From an uncultured Roseibium sp. (GTDB lineage Bacteria > Pseudomonadota > Alphaproteobacteria > Rhizobiales > Stappiaceae), in NCBI RefSeq assembly GCF_947499295.1, contig NZ_CANMNP010000023.1, forward strand, positions 1 through 61,270: a DNA stretch of 61,270 bases, written 5' to 3'. Position numbers and translations under genes: made by a program. How positions within the stretch are numbered: position 1 is the stretch's first letter; the number at the start of each line of letters is the position of its first letter. Below are positions 17,481 through 24,326 of this stretch, piece after piece. The notes under the pieces were generated by a model, which was not told the origin of the DNA, did no database searches, and saw only the letters and a list, made by a program, of their open reading frames with translations.

Positions 17481-18233
17481 TCATTCGGCTGCTTTCAGTG
17501 CCGAGTGAACCTTCGGCATTGCAGCGGACCCGATCCATTGATCCAGAAAGCTGTCGAGCCATCTTTTTACTGCTGGGTCATAGACCAGTCGGCCTGCGAA
17601 GTGATCGCGGCGTTGTTGGGCTCCGGGGAGTTCCATGCGGGGAGCGCCTTTGGTGGTCCAGCGAACCATCATCTGATGCGTAAGCTCAGGATGAAACTGA
17701 ATGCCATAGGCTGCCGGTCCGACACGAATTGCCTGGTTGGTATAGGTCGGGCTGGTTGCGAGCAATTCCGCTCCGCGCGGCAGGCTGAACCCCTCGCGAT
17801 GCCACTGATAGACCTTTCCTGGCCAGCTCATGAGCGCCTGGCCGAGCTCGGTCGCCCGTAGTGGGTAATATCCAATTTCGACCAGATCGTCGCGATGTCC
17901 GGACACGCTGCCGCCAAGATTTTTCACCATCATTTGCGCACCGAGACAAATGCCGAGGAATGGCTTTTGTTCAGCAAGCGGAACGCTGATCCAGTCAATC
18001 TCCTTATGGACAAACGCATCCGGGTCGTTGGCACTCATTGGCCCGCCAAATATGACCGCGCCTGCGTGCCCATCCATTGTGTCGGGCAAGCTGTCGCCAA
18101 ACCTTGGCTTGCGGATGTCCAGCGCAAATCCCCGTTTCACCAATTCCTGACCGACCCGGCCTGGTGAAGAATGCTCCTGGTGCAGAATGATCAGAATTTT
18201 GGGGCGGCTGCCCTGACTTGACTGAAATTTCAT
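17481..18233 (-). CDS. Class I glutamine amidotransferase-like protein
   Basis: Predicted protein of 250 residues, the size of stand-alone GATase1 proteins related to the GMP synthase amidotransferase domain. The nucleophile elbow GICLGAQ is near residue 97, and the catalytic histidine is in IQFHPELT near residue 180. An oxyanion-type FGGPMSANDP segment precedes them. Relatives act on small glutamine or gamma-glutamyl compounds; the substrate here is unknown. It converges with the DUF1254 gene across a 60-base gap that holds a weak ACCGAT/ATCGGT stem. Confidence 0.88.
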   Translation of the reverse strand: MKFQSSQGSRPKILIILHQEHSSPGRVGQELVKRGFALDIRKPRFGDSLPDTMDGHAGAVIFGGPMSANDPDAFVHKEIDWISVPLAEQKPFLGICLGAQMMVKNLGGSVSGHRDDLVEIGYYPLRATELGQALMSWPGKVYQWHREGFSLPRGAELLATSPTYTNQAIRVGPAAYGIQFHPELTHQMMVRWTTKGAPRMELPGAQQRRDHFAGRLVYDPAVKRWLDSFLDQWIGSAAMPKVHSALKAAE

Positions 18234-18325
18234 GCCTTTAATATGAGGCAGGTGATCTCGGAAATCGAGTCCCGTAGGACATCGCCTGTCAGTAATGAAC
18301 AGCTGGCGTTGCTTCCAGCAAGGCG

Positions 18326-18802
18326 TCAGCTGGTTTCGTCGGCTTCCGGCGCGGTTTGCGCAACCTTGTGGCGAAGCGTCATGCGATCACGGGTTGAGAC
18401 GCCCAGAAGTTCCGCAACGCGCCAGATCGTGTTGTCTTCAAATTCATGGACGTGACCGTCCGCATAGACGATCTCCCACATCATCTCGACGATCGCGAGG
18501 CGCTCGTCTTCATCCGCAGTGCGTTTGAGAACCGATGTGAAGCCATAAAGATCGACGGCTTCCTCATCTCGTTGCTTGGCTGCTGAAATGAGTTCAGTCG
18601 TTTCCTTGTCCGACAGTTCGTAGTGGTTCTGGAGTATCTGCCGAAGTTTCTGGCTTTCGCTCTCTTCAATAACGCCATCAATGTCGATCAGATGAAACAG
18701 GAGTGCGGCAGCTGCAAGTCGCTTGTCGTCTTCGGCGAAAGTCTTTTCACCGCTATCACCAAAGGTAAGTTCCCGTACAAAGCTTTTCAGTGCATTGAGC
18801 AT
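18326..18802 (-). CDS. TerB-family protein
   Basis: Predicted protein of 158 residues, all helical. The pattern AAAALLFHLIDIDGVIEESE...LRQILQNHYELSD and MMWEIVYADGHVHEFEDNTIWRVAELLGVS matches the TerB/TerB-like fold with its paired Asp-rich motifs (DIDG and YADG). The family is named after tellurite resistance, but most members, including this one without other ter genes nearby, have no proven role and may sense metals at the membrane. It lies just upstream of the divergent iron-related operon. Confidence 0.85.
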   Translation of the reverse strand: MLNALKSFVRELTFGDSGEKTFAEDDKRLAAAALLFHLIDIDGVIEESESQKLRQILQNHYELSDKETTELISAAKQRDEEAVDLYGFTSVLKRTADEDERLAIVEMMWEIVYADGHVHEFEDNTIWRVAELLGVSTRDRMTLRHKVAQTAPEADETS

Positions 18803-18939
18803 CTTGTTTTCTTCCCGTTTTCCGGCGTCCGATCCGGTCTATTTTTATTGCTATACCATTCCCTCACTAGCATCAAAGGATTGATGTCTGATTTATGGCT
18901 TATATATGCGTAGTTAAACTTACACTTCCCAGTCAACTT

Positions 18940-18956
18940 TTTGGAATTGTTCTAAA
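18940..18956 (+). promoter_or_regulatory. Irr-type iron control element (ICE box)
   Basis: TTTGGAATTGTTCTAAA differs by one base from the ICE palindrome TTTAGAAnnnTTCTAAA bound by the haem/iron-responsive regulator Irr of rhizobia and relatives. It lies about 150 bases upstream of the imelysin gene, in an A+T-rich spacer (18.80-19.11 kb) without genes. By a simple count, such a one-mismatch match to 14 fixed bases would be expected about 0.01 times in this window. Repression or activation cannot be decided from position alone, as the promoter is not clearly defined. Confidence 0.75.
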
Positions 18957-19107
18957 GTATTGATTTTTTAGTATTTTTATCTTGACTTTTTGCCTCATAA
19001 AATGGTTTCCGTACGATCTGCACAGCACTCGCTGACCGCCAAAATTTTCGGAATAGGCCTGCCACAAACTCTCTTTTCTGCAGGCCTGCAGACACCGGGA
19101 TGGAACA

Positions 19108-20370
19108 ATGAAATCTTTTAAGTTTGGCTTTTTGGCCGCAACAGCACTTATTGCCACGCCGGCATTGTCCGCAGCGCCGGCGGATGTTTTGTCGACCTAT
19201 GGCGACATTGCCCAGCAGAAATATGCTGACTCACTTGAAACCGCCAAGACGTTGAGAAGCGCAATCGATCAATTGATTGCAGAGCCGACCGAAGCAAATC
19301 TGGAAGCTGCCCGTACTGCGTGGATCGAGGCCCGCAATCCGTATCAGCAGACCGAAGCCTATCGGTTTGGCAACGCCATCGTCGACGATTGGGAAGGCAA
19401 GGTAAACGCCTGGCCATTGGATGAAGGCCTGATCGACTACGTCGATGCGTCCTATGGTGATGAATCTGAAGAGAATGATTTTTACGCCGCGAATGTCATC
19501 GCAAATCCGACCCTGAAAGTCGGTGGTGAAACTGTCGATGCGACTGAGATCACTGCCGATCTTTTGGCCAACACACTCCAGGAAGCTGGTGAAGTGGAGG
19601 CCAATGTTGCCACCGGATATCACGCGATCGAATTCCTGCTTTGGGGCCAGGACCTGAACGGAACTGACGCTGGAGCGGGCAGCCGGCCGGCAACCGATTT
19701 CGATACAGCAAACTGCACCGGCGACAATTGCGAGCGCCGTGTTCAGTATCTCAAGGCTGTCACCGATCTGTTGATCTCCGATTTGGAAGAAATGACAGCT
19801 GCTTGGGCTCCAGGTGGTGCCGCGCGCGAGGAACTTGGTGGCAAGGGCGAAACTGGCGGACTGGCAACGATTTTGACCGGTATGGGGTCGCTTTCCTATG
19901 GCGAACTGGCCGGTGAACGGATGAAGCTTGGCTTGATGCTTCACGACCCGGAAGAAGAGCATGATTGTTTTTCCGACAACACGCATATGTCGCACTACAA
20001 TGATGTGGTCGGGATCCGAAATGTCTATTTTGGTGAATACGCAAGCCCACTCGGCAACAATGTCTCCGGTGCTTCTCTGGCCGAACTTGTTGCGGAAAAA
20101 GACCCTGCGCTTGCGGAAGAAATGAAAACCAAGCTTGATGCAACGCTGGCCGCATTTGAGGCCATGAAGACCCGTGCTGAAGGCGGTGAAGCCTACGATC
20201 AAATGATCGGTGAGGGTAACGAGGAAGGCAACGCTGTGGTGCAGGCAGCTGTTGATGCTCTTGTTGACCAGACAACGTCCATCGAACGCGTGGTGAAGGT
20301 GCTTGAGCTTGATGAGATCGCCTTTGAAGGCTCAGACAGCCTGGACAATCCAGGCGCTGTCTTCGAATAA
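19108..20370 (+). CDS. Imelysin-family iron-associated protein
   Basis: Predicted protein of 420 residues with a signal peptide (residues 1-22, ATALIATPALSAAP). The family motif GxHxxE is intact in GYHAIEFLLWGQ near residue 171, followed by LNGTDAGAGSRPATDF. A second helical repeat occupies the C-terminal half (GSLSYGELAGERMKLGL, HDCFSDNTHMSHYND). Imelysin (IrpA/EfeO-M75-like) proteins are periplasmic or outer-membrane-associated and are induced by iron limitation. Direct iron binding is suspected but not established for most. It is the first gene of an operon with a di-haem oxidoreductase, a second imelysin and a DUF1513 protein, preceded by an ICE box. Confidence 0.92.
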   Translation: MKSFKFGFLAATALIATPALSAAPADVLSTYGDIAQQKYADSLETAKTLRSAIDQLIAEPTEANLEAARTAWIEARNPYQQTEAYRFGNAIVDDWEGKVNAWPLDEGLIDYVDASYGDESEENDFYAANVIANPTLKVGGETVDATEITADLLANTLQEAGEVEANVATGYHAIEFLLWGQDLNGTDAGAGSRPATDFDTANCTGDNCERRVQYLKAVTDLLISDLEEMTAAWAPGGAAREELGGKGETGGLATILTGMGSLSYGELAGERMKLGLMLHDPEEEHDCFSDNTHMSHYNDVVGIRNVYFGEYASPLGNNVSGASLAELVAEKDPALAEEMKTKLDATLAAFEAMKTRAEGGEAYDQMIGEGNEEGNAVVQAAVDALVDQTTSIERVVKVLELDEIAFEGSDSLDNPGAVFE

Positions 20371-20383
20371 GTCTTAAGGTGTG

Positions 20384-20407
20384 CCAGGCGGTCGTTGAGC
20401 CGCCTGG
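20384..20407 (+). other. Intercistronic hairpin in the imelysin operon
   Basis: CCAGGCGG (20384-20391) pairs with CCGCCTGG (20400-20407) around an 8-base loop, 14 bases after the first imelysin stop codon and before the next gene. There is no T tract. It could stabilise the 3' end of the imelysin message and let the first gene accumulate above the downstream genes. A TGCCGGCA palindrome follows immediately. Confidence 0.5.
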
Positions 20408-20456
20408 TGCCGGCACCCGCGAATTGGGGCTCGCGGGCACAATCAGGATGCGAATA

Positions 20457-21986
20457 ATGGGACTGGTCCCCAAACTGAGCGCCGCATTGGGCGCTGTTTC
20501 TGTTTTCTTGGTCATTGCATACCCGGCCTATGGCACCGGCGTCCTCACTTATCGAGACGACCTTACCGAAGCCGACCGGCAAAAGTCAGCACGCGTGCTT
20601 GGGCTGGCTACGGACTTCGAAAAAGCCGAATCCTTCGAACAGATGCAGGGAGGTGCGGGTACGTCGAAACGGCGACCGAGCAGAGATGCCTTCTCTCACT
20701 CCAACTCAAATCTCACATTTGACGAGCAGCATCTGTTCAAGGTCGGAAACGGGCTTTTCAAGAAACTTTGGGCTTCTTCGCCAGCCTCTACTCAGGCTTC
20801 AGACGGTTTGGGACCTCTCTATAATGCCAGATCGTGCCAGGGCTGCCACCTGAAGGACGGGCGCGGCCGTCCGCCTCGTCCGGGAGATGAGGCCGTATCG
20901 CTGTTTTTGAGATTGTCGATACCTCCGCAAGATGATGAACAGCGTCAGGCACTTACTGAGAAATTGCTTCTCTCCATTCCGGAGCCAACATATGGCGGAC
21001 AGTTTCAGGCTTTCGCCGTGCCCGGTTTGTCCGGTGAAGGTAAGTTCGATATTGAATTTGAAGACATAGAGATATCTCTGAATGGTGGTGAAACGGCCGT
21101 GCTGCAAAGGCCGATCTACAGGATCCGCGACCTCGGCTATGGCGACATGCATCCCGATACATTGATTTCGCCCAGGGTTGCTCCGCCGATGATTGGGCTC
21201 GGATTGTTGCAGGCGATCCACCCCGGAGATATTGAAGCGCTTGCCGACCCGACTGATGAGGACGGCGACGGAATATCAGGAAAACTCAGTCAGGTGAGGG
21301 ATCCGCAATCTGGTGAGTTGACCCTCGGCAGGTTCGGCTGGAAAGCCTCCAATCCGACAATTCGTGCCCAGACTGCCGGGGCGTTTGCCGGTGATATTGG
21401 CATCAGTACACCCGACAAGCCCGACAATTTCGGGGATTGTACCAAGGTCCAGACTGCGTGCAGGTCCATGCCGCACGGTGAACAGGCTCAACTTGGTCCA
21501 TCGGAAGCACCGGACCCGGTTATGGAGCTCGTGACCTTCTATTCCGAAAACCTCGCAGTACCGGTAAGGCGGGATGTCGAGGATCCGGAAGTCCTCAAGG
21601 GCAAGGAAGTTTTTTATGCATCCGGGTGCACTGCTTGCCACCAGCCTAAATATGTCACCAGTCGACTTGCGGAAAATCCTGCTCACCGCTTTCAGCTGAT
21701 CTGGCCATACACCGACCTGTTGCTTCATGACATGGGCCCAGACCTTGCCGATCACCGGCCCGTTGGAGACGCGACCGGCCGGGAGTGGCGCACGCCGCCG
21801 CTTTGGGGTATCGGTTTGACTGAAACGGTGAACAAACACACCCGGTTCCTGCATGACGGTCGCGCGCGCAATCTGCTTGAGGCGGTGTTGTGGCATGGTG
21901 GTGAGGCTGAGCAAGCGCGAAACAACGTTATCAACCTGTCGCCGGATGATCGCCGATATCTGATCAGGTTTTTGGAGTCCCTGTAA
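20457..21986 (+). CDS. Di-haem oxidoreductase (DUF1111, thiol-oxidoreductase-like)
   Basis: Predicted protein of 509 residues, started at 20457 with AGGA 8 bases upstream. A signal peptide (to about residue 25, VIAYPAYG) exports it to the periplasm. Two haem c motifs are visible: CQGCH near residue 128 and CTACH near residue 393. Other family marks are GLGPLYNARSCQGCHLKDGRGRPP and the end segment TPPLWGIGLTETVNKHTRFLHDGRARNLLEAVLWHGGEA (in pieces). An Asp-rich DPTDEDGDGISGK loop may bind calcium. The family is related to MauG-like di-haem peroxidases. In imelysin operons it is plausibly a ferric/ferrous redox partner; that role is inference. Confidence 0.9.
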   Translation: MGLVPKLSAALGAVSVFLVIAYPAYGTGVLTYRDDLTEADRQKSARVLGLATDFEKAESFEQMQGGAGTSKRRPSRDAFSHSNSNLTFDEQHLFKVGNGLFKKLWASSPASTQASDGLGPLYNARSCQGCHLKDGRGRPPRPGDEAVSLFLRLSIPPQDDEQRQALTEKLLLSIPEPTYGGQFQAFAVPGLSGEGKFDIEFEDIEISLNGGETAVLQRPIYRIRDLGYGDMHPDTLISPRVAPPMIGLGLLQAIHPGDIEALADPTDEDGDGISGKLSQVRDPQSGELTLGRFGWKASNPTIRAQTAGAFAGDIGISTPDKPDNFGDCTKVQTACRSMPHGEQAQLGPSEAPDPVMELVTFYSENLAVPVRRDVEDPEVLKGKEVFYASGCTACHQPKYVTSRLAENPAHRFQLIWPYTDLLLHDMGPDLADHRPVGDATGREWRTPPLWGIGLTETVNKHTRFLHDGRARNLLEAVLWHGGEAEQARNNVINLSPDDRRYLIRFLESL

Positions 21987-23059
21987 TGCGCCTGATTGTA
22001 GCGATGGCCATCGTCCTGACTGCTTCGGCTTCGGCACTGGCGCAGGACTATAAGCCAAATCTTGAAAATATGATCACGGGCTACATTCAGCCGGCTTTTC
22101 AAGAATTTGTCTCCTCTACCGAGAAACTGCCTGAGGCGGTCGAAACTGTCTGTCTCGATCCAAACGAAGTTGCTGGCCGCGAGTTCCAGAAGGTGTTTTC
22201 CGAAACTGTTCATGACTTCGGGCGCATTCAATTCCTGCGCTTCGGGCCACTTCTTGATCAGGACAGGCTAAGCCGCCTGGCGTTTATGCCTGATCCTCGC
22301 GGCATCGGATCACGACAGCTTCGCAAGCTTTATGCGCAAAAGGACGAGGACGCTCTTGATGCCCTTGGCCTTGCGAAGAAGAGTGTCGCGGTTCAGGGCC
22401 TGACAGCGCTGGAGCTGATCGCTTTTGACAAGTCTGGCAAGGTGCGGCTGGGTAAACCGGACGATGACGCGGAATTTACGTGCGGCTATGCTCTCGCAAT
22501 AGCAAAGAACACACACGCCATCGCAGTTGCCCTTGACGCGAGTTGGGCAAATCCGGACGGCTACACAGAAGCTTTGCTGACACCAGGTGGCAGCGATGCG
22601 CGGTTCAAGACTTCCAAAGAGGCTATGGAGTCCGTTTTCAATGCGTTGGTCACCGGTCTGATTGTTGTGCGCGATCAGGATCTTTTGCCTGCGCTCGGGA
22701 CTTCTAAAGAAAAGGCCAAACCCCGGCGCTTTCCTTTTTCGCGTTCGGGCAATGGCGTCACGTTCTTGTCCAGTGAGTTGCAGGGGATTGAGCAGTCGAT
22801 ATCAAGCCTGAACTTGAAAAAACTGACGCCGCAGGATTTTACGTGGATTTTCGATACGCTGAACTTTGAGTTTGGAAATGCTCATAAGATCCTGACGCAG
22901 CTGGACCCCCCTTTGCGCTATTCGTTCAAAAAGGGGGACAGCTACAGGCTGGTCAGCGTCCTCGCCATAACTGTCAAGTCAATCAGGGACACCGTCGCTC
23001 TTGAGCTTGCCGGAGCGTTGGATCTTGCTGGAGGCTTCAATGCGCTTGACGGCGACTAG
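21986..23059 (+). CDS. Second, divergent imelysin-family protein
   Basis: Predicted protein of 357 residues with a signal peptide (residues 1-19, ASASALAQ). Its ATG shares one base with the TAA of the di-haem gene (TAATG), so translation is coupled. The imelysin fold is suggested by FGPLLDQDRLSRLAFMPDPRGIG and VAVQGLTALELIAF. At the motif position it reads GLTALE, so the histidine of GxHxxE is replaced by threonine. It also lacks the GAGSRPATDF segment seen in the first protein. This is a separate subfamily typical of operons with DUF1513. Possibly it is a non-iron-liganding or scaffold partner. Confidence 0.85.
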   Translation: MRLIVAMAIVLTASASALAQDYKPNLENMITGYIQPAFQEFVSSTEKLPEAVETVCLDPNEVAGREFQKVFSETVHDFGRIQFLRFGPLLDQDRLSRLAFMPDPRGIGSRQLRKLYAQKDEDALDALGLAKKSVAVQGLTALELIAFDKSGKVRLGKPDDDAEFTCGYALAIAKNTHAIAVALDASWANPDGYTEALLTPGGSDARFKTSKEAMESVFNALVTGLIVVRDQDLLPALGTSKEKAKPRRFPFSRSGNGVTFLSSELQGIEQSISSLNLKKLTPQDFTWIFDTLNFEFGNAHKILTQLDPPLRYSFKKGDSYRLVSVLAITVKSIRDTVALELAGALDLAGGFNALDGD

Positions 23060-24197
23060 GCAGACGGCATTTTCCCGGCGCCAGTTTTTGGCCGGACTTG
23101 GCAGCCTCGCCGCAACGCCGGTTTTTGCAAAATCAACACTGGCAGAAAGCCTGATCAGTCGTCAGGCCAATGAGGGCGTTCCGCTCTTTGCCAGCGCCTT
23201 CCGAAAGTCTAACGGAACCTACGGAATTGGCATTCTGGATGACCTTGGTCAGGTACTGGCTGAAGTCTCCCTGCCGGCCAGAGGGCACGGGGTAGCAATT
23301 TCCCTGGACAAGTCCTGCTGGGTTGCATTTGCAAGACGACCTGGTGCATTTGCTGTCGTCATTCATCCTTTCGATCGTGTTGAACCTTATGTTCTGACCG
23401 CCTCCAAAGGCCGGCACTTTTATGGGCACGGGTGTTTTTCGGCCGACGGACGGTTGCTTTATTCGGTTGAGAACGACTTTGATGCGGCTCGGGGTGTTGT
23501 CGGTGTTTACGATATGAGTGCTGCCGAGCCAAAACGTATCGGAGAGCTCGATACGTTCGGGGTTGGCCCTCACGATATTCTTATGAGCGCCGATGGACGC
23601 GTGCTTATCGTCGCAAATGGTGGCATCGAAACCCATCCGGACAGGGCGCGCGAAAAGCTGAATCTCGATAGCATGGCGCCGTCGATCGTTTTTCTTGATG
23701 CTGAGACCGGCGATCTTCTGTCCTCGCAGACGCTTCCGCGCTCCCTGCACCAGGTTTCATTGCGTCATATGGCGATGGACGCTGCCGGTAGAGTGTGGGT
23801 TGGCGGCCAGTTCGAAGGGCCGGAAAGTGAAACACCGCCGCTGGTCGTTGTTGTTGAACGGGACCAGCCGCCTCGTCCAACGGCAATCCCGACACCCGTT
23901 GCTGCCGGGCTTGAAAACTACATCGGTTCGGTGACCGCCAACAACGATGGCAGTGTGATCGCAACGTCTGCCCCGCGTGGTGGTCAAACGCTTTTCTGGG
24001 ACACGTCAACTTCAGCTTTCCTGGGGGCAAAACCCATTCCCGACGGGTGCGGTGTCGCACCGATCGATCAGGCCGGATTCCTGATTTCAGACGGCAATGG
24101 TGCGCTTTCTTATGTTGGTGAGCTTGACGCTCCAGCCGAAATAATCGCGCGGCCGCCAGGTTACTCCTGGGACAATCACATGTCTTCTATTTCCTAA
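23040..24197 (+). CDS. Tat-exported DUF1513 beta-propeller protein
   Basis: Predicted protein of 385 residues, started at 23040 (MRLTATRQ) with GGAGG 5 bases upstream; it overlaps the previous gene by 20 bases. The N-terminus carries a twin-arginine signal (SRRQFLAGLGSLAATPVFA). Repeated segments such as GHGCFSADGRLLYSVEND, GPHDILMSADGRVLIVANGG and HMAMDAAGRVWVGGQ indicate a seven-bladed propeller. DUF1513 proteins have no known activity. Tat export often means that a cofactor or metal is loaded in the cytoplasm. As the last gene of the imelysin operon it is presumably part of the same iron-related periplasmic system. Confidence 0.9.
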   Translation: MRLTATRQTAFSRRQFLAGLGSLAATPVFAKSTLAESLISRQANEGVPLFASAFRKSNGTYGIGILDDLGQVLAEVSLPARGHGVAISLDKSCWVAFARRPGAFAVVIHPFDRVEPYVLTASKGRHFYGHGCFSADGRLLYSVENDFDAARGVVGVYDMSAAEPKRIGELDTFGVGPHDILMSADGRVLIVANGGIETHPDRAREKLNLDSMAPSIVFLDAETGDLLSSQTLPRSLHQVSLRHMAMDAAGRVWVGGQFEGPESETPPLVVVVERDQPPRPTAIPTPVAAGLENYIGSVTANNDGSVIATSAPRGGQTLFWDTSTSAFLGAKPIPDGCGVAPIDQAGFLISDGNGALSYVGELDAPAEIIARPPGYSWDNHMSSIS

Positions 24198-24326
24198 TTT
24201 CGCACCGAAATCAGGCCAATCGGCCTTGAAACCGCGACAATTCCTGCTTTTGTCAAATTCATCAGGCATGTTTGTTGCCGTATTGGTCTACATTGAGGCC
24301 GATTCGAGGAGATGAAAGGCACTTTA

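Noticed and set aside
19231..20202. Minus-strand ORF of 323 codons
   Set aside because: Antisense to the imelysin gene, with no recognisable domain.
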